A stretch of DNA of 58,413 nt, from positions 1-58,413 of the forward strand of contig CALXVD010000007.1 in NCBI GenBank assembly GCA_944391865.1, given 5' to 3'. The notes under the pieces are model-generated. The model was not told the DNA's origin and did not search any database. It worked only from the letters and a program-made list of their open reading frames with translations. A program made the position numbers and the translations under genes. Positions 8,409 through 18,031 of the stretch are shown one piece after another; the stretch's first letter is position 1; each line of letters opens with the position of its first letter. Source of the stretch: an uncultured Clostridia bacterium (lineage in GTDB: Bacteria > Bacillota > Clostridia > TANB77 > CAG-508).

Positions 8409-9593
8409 ATGATACCAAACTATTATGAATTTAGTAATACAACAAAAATATTATCAGGAGAATATGCATTAGAAAACATACCAGTAGAACTAAAAGCATT
8501 AGGTGCAAAAAAAGCTTTAGTTTTATGTGACGAAACACTAAAAAAGATAGGAACAATGCAAATAGTATTAAATGCAATTTTGGACAAAGGAATAGAAATA
8601 GGGGAAACCTTTACAGAAATACCACCAGATTCTTCTATAGAAACAATAGAAAAAATTGTTCAAATATATTTAGATAAAGACTGTGACAGTATTATAGCAA
8701 TAGGTGGAGGCTCTGTTATAGATACAGCAAAAGGCGTAAGAATGATGATTTCACAAAATGTTAAAAATATTATGGAACTTGCAGGCTGTGAAATGATTTC
8801 ATATGGAAAACATATACCTTTTGTTGCAATTCCTACTACTGCTGGAACTGGCTCAGAAGTAACATTAGTTGCTGTTATATTAAATAAATGTCAGAATATA
8901 AAAATGGAATTTATATCATATTATCTTTTACCAGATATTGCAGTACTAGATCCAAGAATGACAATAAGTTTGCCAGCAAAAATCACCGCTGCAACTGGTA
9001 TGGATGCTTTGTGCCATGCAATTGAAAGCTATACATGTTTGCAAAAAAATCCGCTAAGTGATAGCTATGCCACAGCAGCAATTAATTTAATTAGAGAAAA
9101 CTTAATAGAAGTGTGTAAAAATGGTAATGACAAAAAAAGAAGACTTGCAATGGCTAATGCTTCTTTAATGGCAGGAGTTGCATTTTCTAATTCTATGGTA
9201 GGAATAATTCACGCGATTGGGCATGCTTTAGGTGGAGTAAGTAGAGTACCACATGGAGAAGCAATGGCAATATTAATGCCTTATTGCATGGAATATAATT
9301 TAGATAAATTGGGAGAACTTTATGCAGAATTATTGTTACCACTTGCAGGAGAAGAAGTATATACAAGTACTCCAAAAGAAGCAAGAGCAAAGAAAACAAT
9401 AGAAACTATAAGAAATATGCAGCAAGAACTTAATAAATTAACGGGTCTACCTTTAACTTTAAGCGAAAAACAAGTAAAAAAAGACGATTTTAAGAAAATT
9501 GCAGAAACAGCAATTAATGATGGAGCATTAATTGTAAATCCAAAAAATGCAGAAGTAAAAGATATAATAGAAATACTAAATAGAGCATATTAA
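8409..9593 (+). CDS. Iron-containing alcohol dehydrogenase
   Basis: Group III metal-dependent alcohol dehydrogenase, 394 residues, interconverting alcohols and aldehydes with NAD(P). The nucleotide site is IAIGGGSVIDTAKG (about residues 96-109), followed by PTTAGTGSEVT. Metal ligands lie in MDALCHAIESY and in HAIGHALGGVSRVPHGEA. The ribosome site AGGAGG sits within the end of the SCP2-like gene's spacer, indicating one transcript. The aldehyde dehydrogenase follows, so the pair probably converts an alcohol to an acid or the reverse. Confidence 0.9.
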   Translation: MIPNYYEFSNTTKILSGEYALENIPVELKALGAKKALVLCDETLKKIGTMQIVLNAILDKGIEIGETFTEIPPDSSIETIEKIVQIYLDKDCDSIIAIGGGSVIDTAKGVRMMISQNVKNIMELAGCEMISYGKHIPFVAIPTTAGTGSEVTLVAVILNKCQNIKMEFISYYLLPDIAVLDPRMTISLPAKITAATGMDALCHAIESYTCLQKNPLSDSYATAAINLIRENLIEVCKNGNDKKRRLAMANASLMAGVAFSNSMVGIIHAIGHALGGVSRVPHGEAMAILMPYCMEYNLDKLGELYAELLLPLAGEEVYTSTPKEARAKKTIETIRNMQQELNKLTGLPLTLSEKQVKKDDFKKIAETAINDGALIVNPKNAEVKDIIEILNRAY

Positions 9594-9609
9594 AAAGAGA
9601 GGTTTAAAT

Positions 9610-10980
9610 ATGGATATAGAAAATATTATACAAAAACAAAGAGAATTTTTTAAAACAGGAAAAACAAAAGATGTAAACTTTAGAAAAAAAGCATTAAAAG
9701 ATTTAAAAACAGCAATTATAAATAGACAAGAAGAAATAAATAATGCTTTAAAATTAGACTTAAATAAATCAGAAACAGAAAGCTATATGGCAGAAATAGG
9801 AATGGTTTTGAGTGAACTTTCATATGCTATAAAACATGTAAATAGTTGGGCAAAAAGCAAAAGAGTACAAACTCCACTTGCACAATTCCATAGCAAAAGT
9901 TATTATATTTCTGAACCTTACGGAGTAAGTTTAATTATTGCACCTTGGAATTATCCATTTATGCTAGCTTTAGATCCTTTAGTAGGAGCGATTGCTGCAG
10001 GAAATTGCTGTGTTTTAAAAGCATCTAGAAATGCGCCAAATGTATGTAAAATATTACAAAAAATAATATCTGAAATATTTCCAAGTGAATATATAACAGT
10101 AATAGGAACAGAATTAGAAAGTACAAGTGAATTATTAAACCATAGGTTTGATTACATATTCTTCACTGGAAGTGTTAGAGTAGGAAAATTAATTATGGAG
10201 TCAGCTTCTAAATACTTAACACCTGTTACACTAGAACTTGGCGGGAAAAGCCCTTGCATAGTAGAAAAAACAGCAAATATACCACTTGCCGCAAAAAGAA
10301 TTATGTTTGGTAAGGTTTTAAATGCAGGTCAAACTTGTGTAGCACCAGACTATATTTTAGTACAAAAAGATGTAAAAGATGAATTAATAAAAGAAATGAA
10401 AAAATCTCTAACTAAATTTTTAGGAGAAAATCCTATTGACAACGAAGAATATACTAAAATAATAAATAAGAAACAGTTTGGACGTATTAAAGGATTATTA
10501 GAAAATCAAAATATTATTTTAGGCGGAAAATATGATGAAGAAAAACAAAAAATTGAGCCTACATTTTTAGACGAACCAGATGAAAATAGTGCTGTTATGC
10601 AAGAAGAAATCTTTGGACCTGTTTTCCCAATTATCTCTTATGAAAATATAGAAGAAGTTATAGAATTTGTACAAAAAAGAGAAAAGCCATTAGCATTATA
10701 CCTCTTTACTCAGAGCAAAAAAGTACAAAAGTTAATACAAAAAAATCTTTCTTTTGGTGGAGGCTGTATTAATGACACAATTATACACCTTGCTACTAGC
10801 AAACTAGGATTTGGAGGAGTAGGAAATAGTGGAATGGGATCTTACCATGGTAAAAGAAGTTTTGATACATTTAGTCACGAAAAAAGCATAGTTAAAAAAT
10901 ATACATGGCTTGATTTACCAATGAGATATATGCCATATACAAAAGGAAGATTAAAAATAATAAAAATGTTTTTAAAATAG
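9610..10980 (+). CDS. NAD(P)-dependent aldehyde dehydrogenase
   Basis: Aldehyde dehydrogenase, 456 residues, of the class 3/fatty aldehyde type. The Rossmann segment shows IIAPWNYPFML and FFTGSVRVGK, the catalytic Glu is in TLELGGKSP (about residue 211), and the nucleophilic Cys is in NAGQTCVAPDY (about 243). The C-terminal end is basic and hydrophobic (RLKIIKMFLK), which in related enzymes aids membrane association. It is the last gene of the operon. The substrate is probably a medium or long-chain aldehyde, by analogy. Confidence 0.9.
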   Translation: MDIENIIQKQREFFKTGKTKDVNFRKKALKDLKTAIINRQEEINNALKLDLNKSETESYMAEIGMVLSELSYAIKHVNSWAKSKRVQTPLAQFHSKSYYISEPYGVSLIIAPWNYPFMLALDPLVGAIAAGNCCVLKASRNAPNVCKILQKIISEIFPSEYITVIGTELESTSELLNHRFDYIFFTGSVRVGKLIMESASKYLTPVTLELGGKSPCIVEKTANIPLAAKRIMFGKVLNAGQTCVAPDYILVQKDVKDELIKEMKKSLTKFLGENPIDNEEYTKIINKKQFGRIKGLLENQNIILGGKYDEEKQKIEPTFLDEPDENSAVMQEEIFGPVFPIISYENIEEVIEFVQKREKPLALYLFTQSKKVQKLIQKNLSFGGGCINDTIIHLATSKLGFGGVGNSGMGSYHGKRSFDTFSHEKSIVKKYTWLDLPMRYMPYTKGRLKIIKMFLK

Positions 10981-11040
10981 CATGCTTGGTCAACACTATC
11001 TCTAAAATATATAAGAAAAATTTGGGAAAAAAGAATATAA

Positions 11041-11150
11041 TTTATGCAAATATTGTAGGGGCGGAATTTATTTCCGCCCTTTTAAAAATTAATATATTAT
11101 TGCAAACGTTGTAGGGGCGGGCCTTGTGTCCGTCCGTCTTTTGAAAAAAT
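11041..11150. repeat. Two adjacent GTAGGGGCGG hairpin repeats
   Basis: Two units in tandem: GCAAATATTGTAGGGGCGG...CCGCCC and GCAAACGTTGTAGGGGCGGG...CCGTCCG. Each is a short GC-rich hairpin between ATTGCAA-like flanks. Relatives lie at 13146, 20530, 28733, 33500, 49644 and (inverted) 50689. Confidence 0.75.
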
Positions 11151-11204
11151 TGCAATAATTAAACATTTATGCTAATATGTTATAGTATTAGAGGTGTATT
11201 GTTT

Positions 11205-13063
11205 ATGAATAAGATTTTAGACGAGATAAATAAACCATCAGATTTAAAAAGATTAAATATTGTAGAGAAAAAACAATTAGCAGAAGAAATAAGAGAATAT
11301 ATATTAGAAATAGTTTCAAATAACGGAGGACATTTGGCTTCAAATCTGGGAGTAGTAGAACTTACTATTGCTCTTCATAGTGTACTTAATTGCCCCGAAG
11401 ATAAAATAGTATGGGATGTTGGACATCAAGCTTATGTTCATAAAATATTAACAGGAAGAAAAGAAGAAATGAAAACCTTAAGAAAGCTAGGAGGAATTTC
11501 AGGCTTTCCAAAAACATCAGAATCAGAATATGATAGTTTCGATACAGGGCATAGCTCTACATCTATATCAGTTGCTTTAGGTATGGCAAGAGCAAGAGAT
11601 TTATTGAATAAAAAGAATAAAGTAATTGCAGTTATTGGAGATGGTTCTTTAACTGGTGGAATGGCAGTTGAAGCTTTAAATGACGCAGGAAGTAGCAAAA
11701 CAAATATAACAGTAATATTAAATGATAACGAAATGAGTATATCAAAAAATGTAGGAGGAGTACCTGCATTACTAACTAAAATTAGGGTTAAAAAAACATA
11801 TAAAAGGTCTAATAATTGCATAAAAAGATTTTTTAACAAAGTTCCTGTAATAGGAAAACCAATAGTTAATTTAGCACATGTAATAAAAAGAACAATAAAA
11901 CAAGCAGTTATACCTAATATGTATTTTGAAGATATTGGTTTTACATACCTTGGACCTGTTGATGGTCATAATATACAAGAATTAGAAGATATTTTAAGAA
12001 AGAGCCAAAATGTAGAAGGTCCAGTTTTGATACATGTAATTACAAAAAAAGGTAAGGGTTATAAATATGCTGAAGAAACTCCAGATAGATTTCACGGAGT
12101 ATCAAGTTTTGATGTTAAAACAGGAGAAACTAAAGGTAGCAATAAAAAAGACTATTCGAAAGTATTTGGAGAAAAGTTAGTAGAATTAGCAGGTAAAGAT
12201 AAAAAAATAGTTGCAGTAACAGCTGCAATGACAGATGGAACAGGTTTAAAAGAATTCTCAAAAAAATATCCAGACAGATTTTTCGATGTAGGAATTGCAG
12301 AAGAACACGCAGTGGGACTGATTGCAGGTATGGCAAAGAGCCGGATTAAAGCCAGTTTTTGCTGTATATTCTTCTTTTTTGCAAAGAAGTTTTGACCAAT
12401 TAATTCACGATATTGCAATTCAAAGTTTGCCAGTAACAATTGCAATAGATAGAGCAGGAATTGTAGGAGCAGATGGAGAAACACATCAAGGTTTATTTGA
12501 CTTAGCATTTTTATCTGAAATACCTAATTTTGTAGTTATGGCACCTAAAAACTTTGAAGAATTTGAAAAGATGCTAGAATTTGCAATAAACTTAAATAAA
12601 CCAGTAGCTATAAGGTATCCAAGAGGAGGAGAGGGAAAAGTTAAATTCGATAAATGCGATGAAATAAAATTAGAAAAAGCAGAAATTATAAAAGAGGGAA
12701 CAGATTTAAGCATTATAACAATTGGAAAAATGGTAGAAAGAGCAGTAGAGGTTTCTAATCTTTTAGAAAAAGATAATATAAATGCAGAAATTATAAATGC
12801 CAGATTTTTGAAACCATTAGATGAAGAAACTTTATTAAATTCTATAAGAAAGACTAAAAAAGTAATTACAATTGAGGACCGGAATTTTAAAAGGAGGACT
12901 TGGCTCTGCTGTAATAGAGCTTATAAATAATAGTGATATAAAGGATGTTAAAGTTAAAACATTTGGATATAATGACTGCTTTATAAAACACGGAAGTGTA
13001 GAAGAAATAGAAAGTTTAATAGGATTAAATGCTGAAAGAATATTTGAAAAATTAACTTATTGA
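11205..13063 (+). CDS. dxs: 1-deoxy-D-xylulose-5-phosphate synthase, with two +1 recoding sites
   Basis: Thiamine-diphosphate enzyme that condenses pyruvate and glyceraldehyde 3-phosphate, the entry step of the MEP isoprenoid pathway. Visible motifs are GHSSTSISVALGMA, the TPP site VIGDGSLTGGMAVEALNDAG, IAEEHAVGLIAGM and a C-terminal transketolase domain. The start at 11205 has GAGGTG in front; an earlier ATG at 11169 has none. CGG codons at 12342 and 12880 break the frame. Skipping each C restores GMAKSGLKPVFAVY and IEDGILKGGLGSA, giving about 618 residues, the normal length. Both shifts are needed for a complete enzyme. Confidence 0.95.
12342..12344 (+). other. +1 recoding site 3 (dxs, first)
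   Basis: The incoming frame reads AGC-CGG-ATT-AAA-GCC. Skipping the C gives AGC-GGA-TTA-AAG-CCA, that is S-G-L-K-P. Confidence 0.9.
12880..12882 (+). other. +1 recoding site 4 (dxs, second)
   Basis: The incoming frame reads GAC-CGG-AAT-TTT-AAA. Skipping the C gives GAC-GGA-ATT-TTA-AAA-GGA, that is D-G-I-L-K-G. Confidence 0.9.
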
Positions 13064-13329
13064 TTAAAATAATAAAAAGATTATATGTAATTGTCTACTA
13101 ATAAATTGTTAGTTAGTGTTCAGACCAAAACTAAAATTTTAGAGAAAATGTAAGGGAGACCATTGGTCGTCCGCTCTTCGTAGAAATTACTAAATATAAT
13201 TTTGGTTTAAATATTTTTTATTAAATGAATTATAATAGATATATTGTTATATAAATTATTATGATATATAATATGAATAGTTAAAAGTGAAGAGTACAAA
13301 ACTTTTCGAGTTTTGAGGAGGAGAGGAAT

Positions 13330-14331
13330 ATGTCAATTTTAGTTACTGGTGGAGCAGGATATATTGGAAGCCATACAGTTGTTGAGTTATTAAACAGAAA
13401 TGAAGATATAGTTATAGTAGATAATTTTGTAAATAGTAAGCCAGAAGTATTAGATAAAATAAAGAAAATTACAGGAAAAGATTTCAAGTTTTACCAAGTA
13501 GACATATTAGATGAAGAAAATTTAGAAAAAGTTTTTAAAGAAAATAATATAGAATCTGTAATTCATTTTGCAGGGCTAAAAGCAGTAGGAGAATCTGTTG
13601 AAAAACCAATTGAATATTATCATAACAATATAACAGGAACTTTAGTTTTATTAAAATTAATGAAAAAATATAATTGTAAAAAAATAGTATTTAGCTCATC
13701 TGCAACAGTATATGGAGATCCTAAAGTTATACCTATAACAGAAGATTGTGAAGTTGGAGGCACAACTAATCCATATGGTACAACAAAATTATTTATAGAA
13801 AGAATTTTGCAAGATGTATATGTAGCAGACAAGGACTTTAGCATAGCACTTTTAAGATATTTTAACCCAATTGGAGCACATGAGAGTGGATTAATTGGAG
13901 AAGATCCAAATGACATACCAAATAATTTAATGCCATATATAACAGGAGTGGCTAGTGGAAAATTAGAAATATTAAGTGTATTTGGAAATGATTATCCAAC
14001 AAAAGATGGAACAGGAATAAGGGACTATATCCACGTTGTAGATTTAGCAAAAGGACATTTAAAAGCATTAGATAAAATAAGAAAAGAAACAGGTGTGCAA
14101 ATATATAATTTAGGAACAGGAAATGGATATTCTGTATTAGATTTAGTAAAAACGTTTGAAAGAGTAAACAATGTAGAAGTAAAATACAAAATAGTAGGAA
14201 GAAGAGCAGGGGATATAGCTACATGTTATGCAGATCCAAGCAAAGCAAAAAGAGAATTAGGCTGGGTAGCAGAAAAGGGAATAGAAGACATGTGCAAAGA
14301 CAGTTGGAATTTTATAGTTTCAAATAAATAA
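13330..14331 (+). CDS. galE: UDP-glucose 4-epimerase
   Basis: Extended short-chain dehydrogenase/reductase, 333 residues, interconverting UDP-glucose and UDP-galactose with bound NAD. The nucleotide site is [10 protein letters not shown] (residues 6-15), the catalytic Ser/Thr region is [10 protein letters not shown], and the catalytic YxxxK is NPYGTTK. The C-terminal part has [15 protein letters not shown]. The ribosome site is GAGGAGAGG. The 13064-13329 gap in front holds a degenerate GC-rich hairpin (about 13146-13190) and an AT-rich promoter region. Confidence 0.95.
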   Translation: MSILVTGGAGYIGSHTVVELLNRNEDIVIVDNFVNSKPEVLDKIKKITGKDFKFYQVDILDEENLEKVFKENNIESVIHFAGLKAVGESVEKPIEYYHNNITGTLVLLKLMKKYNCKKIVFSSSATVYGDPKVIPITEDCEVGGTTNPYGTTKLFIERILQDVYVADKDFSIALLRYFNPIGAHESGLIGEDPNDIPNNLMPYITGVASGKLEILSVFGNDYPTKDGTGIRDYIHVVDLAKGHLKALDKIRKETGVQIYNLGTGNGYSVLDLVKTFERVNNVEVKYKIVGRRAGDIATCYADPSKAKRELGWVAEKGIEDMCKDSWNFIVSNK

Positions 14332-14463
14332 ATTGTAATTTGAATGTGAAGTGAGAAGTGGGATGTGGGAAGTGTGAAATTAGGGTAAGCCTTACGTAGC
14401 CTATCCCTAAAAAGCACACCTCACACTTCGCACCTCACACATCACAATAACAAATTACAATTT
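14330..14463. repeat. Family A palindromic element, copy 1
   Basis: An element of about 134 bp with perfect terminal inverted repeats AAATTGTAATTT and AAATTACAATTT. Inside, G-rich GTGAGAAGTGGG-type heptads face C-rich CACACCTCACAC-type heptads across a centre with TTAGGGTA and TATCCCTAA. It would fold as one long imperfect hairpin. It begins at the last base of the galE stop codon. Confidence 0.85.
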
Positions 14464-14485
14464 ATTTAAAAAGGAGAATGATGTT

Positions 14486-15040
14486 ATGAAAAAATTATTA
14501 TTGGTTATAGATATGGTAAATGGCTTTGTAAAAGAGGGTGCTCTTGCTGATAAAAAAATAAATGATATAACGCCAAATATTATTAAACATATAAAAGATT
14601 TTATTAAAAACAATGACGATATAATAAGCATACAAGAGGGACACAACAAAAATTCTAAAGAATTTAAAAGCTTCCCAATTCACTGTATTTTAGGAACTAA
14701 AGAGGCTGAACTAATAGATGAACTAAAACCATACGAAATTAATATGAAAATTATTAGAAAAAATTCAACTTGTGGGTTTGTAACAAAAGAATTTTTACAA
14801 TACATTAAAGAAAACAAAAATAATTTAGAAGAGATTATTTTATGTGGGTGTTGTACAGATTTATGTGTTATGAATTTTGCAGTACCTTTAAAAAACTATA
14901 TAAACGAAAACGATTTAGATATAAATGTAAAAATATATAAAAATTGTGTTGAAACATATGATGCTCCAACACATAATAGAGATGAATATAATGAGATAGC
15001 ATTTAAAATAATGAAACAGAATGGAATTATGATAGAATAA
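14486..15040 (+). CDS. pncA: Nicotinamidase (isochorismatase-like hydrolase)
   Basis: Cysteine hydrolase of the isochorismatase/nicotinamidase fold, 184 residues, deamidating nicotinamide to nicotinate. The catalytic Asp is in LLLVIDMVNGF (residue 9), and the nucleophilic Cys lies in the ILCGCCTDLCVM segment (about 118-123). The cis-peptide region and metal His are consistent with QEGHNKNSKEF. It converges on pncB, whose product uses nicotinate, and the two stop codons are one base apart, which supports nicotinamidase over a siderophore-type isochorismatase. Confidence 0.85.
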   Translation: MKKLLLVIDMVNGFVKEGALADKKINDITPNIIKHIKDFIKNNDDIISIQEGHNKNSKEFKSFPIHCILGTKEAELIDELKPYEINMKIIRKNSTCGFVTKEFLQYIKENKNNLEEIILCGCCTDLCVMNFAVPLKNYINENDLDINVKIYKNCVETYDAPTHNRDEYNEIAFKIMKQNGIMIE

Positions 15041-15041
15041 A

Positions 15042-16476
15042 TTACATTTTCTTTTCTAACAACTCATTTTTTAAATCCCACAATTTTTGAGATAAATCTA
15101 CATAGTACTTATGTGGATTTTTTATACGTCTTACTTCATTCCATAAACTATTTAATTCTTGTTTTGCAGTATTTGCAATAGTTTTTAAATCTGGAGAGTT
15201 ATATACCAAATTTCCATTATCAAATATTAATTCTTGAAGTGGCCTTACGGTATAATTTTTTAATGTTTTCTTTTTCCAAGTGTTTGTTGGATCAAATATT
15301 GTATAACTGCTTTCTGGAATTTTTTCATCATTTAAAGTAATTACATCTGCTAAAGCTTTATTAGTATTTTTATCGTAAAATCTATATACTTTTTTAAAAC
15401 CAGGGTTGGTTATTTTTATTGTGTTATTAGATATTTTTATTTTTGGTATTATTTTTCCATCCTTTTCAATAGCACATAATTTGTATACACCACCAAATAC
15501 AGGATCACTTTGGGCTGTAATTAATTTTTCTCCAACACCAAATAAATCTATTTTGGCACCTTCATCTAAAATTGAAGAAATTACGTATTCATCAAGTGAA
15601 TTAGTACCACAAATTTTGCAATCTTCAAAACCTGCTTCATCTAATATTACACGAATTTTTTTAGATAGGTAAGAGAGGTCACCACTATCTAATCTTACTG
15701 CTTTTGGACGATAACCCATTGGCAATAATACTTCATTGAATACTTTTATTGCATTTTGAATTCCTGAACCTAATGTGTCATAAGTATCAATTAGTAAAGT
15801 ACAATCATCTGGGTAATCTTCTGCATAAGCTTTAAAAGCTTCATATTCAGAATCAAAGCTTTGTATAAAACTATGTGCCATTGTACCACTAGCAGGTACA
15901 TTATATTCCTTTGCTGTTAAAACACAAGATGTTCCGTACGCATCCTCCTATAATTGCAGCACGTGCGCCTAGTACTGCTGCATCCACATTATGAGCACGT
16001 CTTGCGCCAAATTCCATAACAGGTCTTCCGGCTGCTGCATTTACAATTCTACTTGCCTTTGTTGCAATTAGAGACTGATGATTTATTAAAAGTAAAATTG
16101 TTGTTTCTAATAGCTGCGCTTCAATGAGTGGAGCTTTAATTGTAATTAATGGTTCATTTGGAAACACAACAGTTCCTTCAGGAACAGACCATATTGTACC
16201 TGTAAATTTAAAAGAACTTAAGTAGTTTAAAAATTCATTAGAAAATTTATTTAAACTTCTTAAATAAGATATGTCTTCATCGTTAAATTTTAAATTTTTA
16301 ACATAATCTATAACTTGCTCAAGACCAGCAAATATAACATATCCACCTTTATCCGGTATTTCTCTAAAAAACACGTCAAAATATGCATAAATATCACTCA
16401 TGTTTTTTACAAAGTACGCATTAGACATTGTTAATTCATAAAAATCTGTTACAAGTTCTAATTTTCTATTATCCAT
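15042..16476 (-). CDS. pncB: Nicotinate phosphoribosyltransferase, with one +1 recoding site
   Basis: Makes nicotinate mononucleotide from nicotinate and PRPP in NAD salvage; about 477 residues. The N-terminal segment LVTDFYELTMSNAYF is typical of the Firmicute form. EFGARRAHNVDAAVLGARAA, SGTMAHSFIQSF, and VRLDSGDL are family motifs around the active site. The ATG at 16476 has AAGGAG upstream; longer in-frame starts do not. A CGG at 15936 (codon 181) breaks the frame, and skipping its C gives GGCVGTSCVLTAKEY, restoring the family sequence just ahead of the SGTMAHS loop. Confidence 0.95.
15934..15936 (-). other. +1 recoding site 5 (pncB codon 181)
   Basis: On the minus strand the frame reads GTA-CGG-AAC-ATC-TTG. 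Skipping the C gives GTA-GGA-ACA-TCT-TGT, that is V-G-T-S-C. Confidence 0.9.
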
Positions 16477-16551
16477 AAAATAAAACTCCTTTATTAATTT
16501 AATATTAAATATTATATCATTGATGTCAAGGGATATTAAGCAAAAAGAAAA

Positions 16552-16574
16552 CTCCCCCAATTAAATCGGGGGAG
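16552..16574 (-). terminator. Terminator after the frameshifted gene at 16583
   Basis: On the minus strand CTCCCCC and GGGGGAG form a 7-bp stem followed by TTTTC. Confidence 0.75.
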
Positions 16575-16582
16575 CGGAGCGA

Positions 16583-16956
16583 TTACTCTGCTACTGTGAA
16601 AAAGACGATGGAAACGTATGAAAATGATGATTTCAATCTGTTATCCCAAGTATCGCATGTGTTTCCTGAAACTTCAATTTTGACAACATTGTTCCAATCA
16701 AAGGATTCGTAGTCAAATTCATGAGGACACTCGTCAGAATCTTCCTGCTTGGTATACAAGAAGGCATAAAGAGGCGCATAAGGATCCTTTTTCTCTGCTT
16801 CCTTGCAGAGTTCTTCAAGCTCTTTATCGCCTAAGCGAAGGAGCCAATCAAAATTGCCTGCAGCAGGCACAATCAAATTGTGCGGCAGCCGGCGCTTGCA
16901 ATGGAAACAAGAAGGTCCTTAGCATAAATGGGATCCTCGACTTTGTAGAATTTCAT
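16583..16956 (-). pseudogene. Frameshifted small gene of unknown function
   Basis: A start ATG at 16956 with AAGGAG upstream encodes 27 residues (MKFYKVEDPIYAKDLLVSIA...) and stops at 16873. A second frame, offset by -1, continues with IVPAAGNFDWLLRLGDKELE and ends at 16583. Together they would give about 124 residues. There is no in-frame CGG at the join, so this break is not of the recoding class; a lost base, a -1 slip or TTGA-coupled reinitiation are possible. Codon use is more GC-rich than in neighbours (AAG, GAC, GGC, TTC), suggesting transfer. I do not recognise the family. Confidence 0.6.
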
Positions 16957-17048
16957 AGTGTAAAACACTCCTTATAAAATATTTGATACACTAAAAGCGT
17001 ACCTTATGTAAATTATAACATTTTATACAAAATACGTCAAATTATTCG

Positions 17049-17078
17049 TTGACACATGAATATTCAAAGGAATATAAT
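17049..17078 (+). promoter_or_regulatory. Promoter ahead of the 15-codon ORF
   Basis: TTGACA at 17049-17054 and TATAAT at 17073-17078 have an 18-base spacer. Confidence 0.55.
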
Positions 17079-17147
17079 TACAAAATAAATAGTAAAAATA
17101 AAGAGCAAACAACATAAAAATTGTTTTTAAAATATGAAGGAGGCAAA

Positions 17148-17195
17148 ATGTTAAATCACACTTCACACCTCACACCTCACACCTCGTACTTTTAA
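17148..17195 (+). other. 15-codon ORF made from a family A repeat fragment
   Basis: A consensus ribosome site (AAGGAGG) precedes ATG at 17148, and the ORF encodes MLNHTSHLTPHTSYF. The body is the CACACCTCACACC arm of the family A repeat. The promoter, ribosome site and start look real, so either a gene body was replaced by repeat DNA or this is a leader peptide for the ABC operon 110 bases downstream. Almost the same peptide opens the pilin-like gene at 20589. Confidence 0.5.
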
Positions 17196-17305
17196 TTAAA
17201 ATAATGTAAACCTGATTATTAATATTTTAAAATAAATATATACATTTAAAATTTATATGGTATAATTATCGTAAATTTGAAATTTAAAGGGGATGAATTT
17301 AATTT

Positions 17306-18031
17306 ATGATACAAATTAATAACATAACTAAATCATACGTAAAAGGCAAAAAATCTGTTGATAACTTAAACTTAGAAATACGAGACGGAGAGATTTTTGG
17401 ATTTTTAGGCCCAAACGGAGCAGGAAAAACTACAACAATAAAAATGATAACAGGAATATTGAATCCAGACGAAGGAGATATTTTAATAGATAATGTTAGT
17501 ATTCAAAAAAATCCTTTAGAAGCAAAGAAAAAATTTGGTTTTGTACCAGATAGTCCAGATATGTTTTTAAGATTAAAAGGAATAGAATATTTAAACTTTT
17601 TAGCAGATATATACGAAATACCAAGTGATATTAGAAAGCAAAGAATAGAAGAACTAACAAAAAAATTCGAAATTCAAGATGCTTTGCAAAGTCAAATTCA
17701 AACATATTCACATGGTATGAGACAAAAAATAGTTATAGTAGGGGTACTTTTAAATAACCCTAAAAACTGGATATTAGACGAGCCAATGACAGGTTTAGAC
17801 CCTAAATCTTCTTTTGATTTAAAAGAAATGATGAGAAAACATAGCAGGGAAGGAAATACTGTGTTTTTCTCTACACACGTATTAGAAGTTGCAGAAAAAT
17901 TGTGTGATAGAATAGGAATAATTAATAAAGGAAAATTAGTTTTTGTAGGAACTTATGAAGAGATGAAAGAAAAATTTGAAGGCAAGGGAACACTAGAAGA
18001 ATTATTCTTGGAGATTACAGATGAACTTTAA
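17306..18031 (+). CDS. ABC transporter ATP-binding protein
   Basis: ATPase subunit of an ABC-2 type exporter, 241 residues. Walker A is GPNGAGKTT (about residues 36-44), the signature is YSHGMRQK, Walker B is NWILDEPMTGLD and the switch His is in FFSTHVLEVAE. The normal downstream permease partner overlaps its 3' end by 11 bases, so translation is coupled. TATAAT at 17261-17266 is a likely -10 element. No substrate can be assigned. Confidence 0.9.
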   Translation: MIQINNITKSYVKGKKSVDNLNLEIRDGEIFGFLGPNGAGKTTTIKMITGILNPDEGDILIDNVSIQKNPLEAKKKFGFVPDSPDMFLRLKGIEYLNFLADIYEIPSDIRKQRIEELTKKFEIQDALQSQIQTYSHGMRQKIVIVGVLLNNPKNWILDEPMTGLDPKSSFDLKEMMRKHSREGNTVFFSTHVLEVAEKLCDRIGIINKGKLVFVGTYEEMKEKFEGKGTLEELFLEITDEL

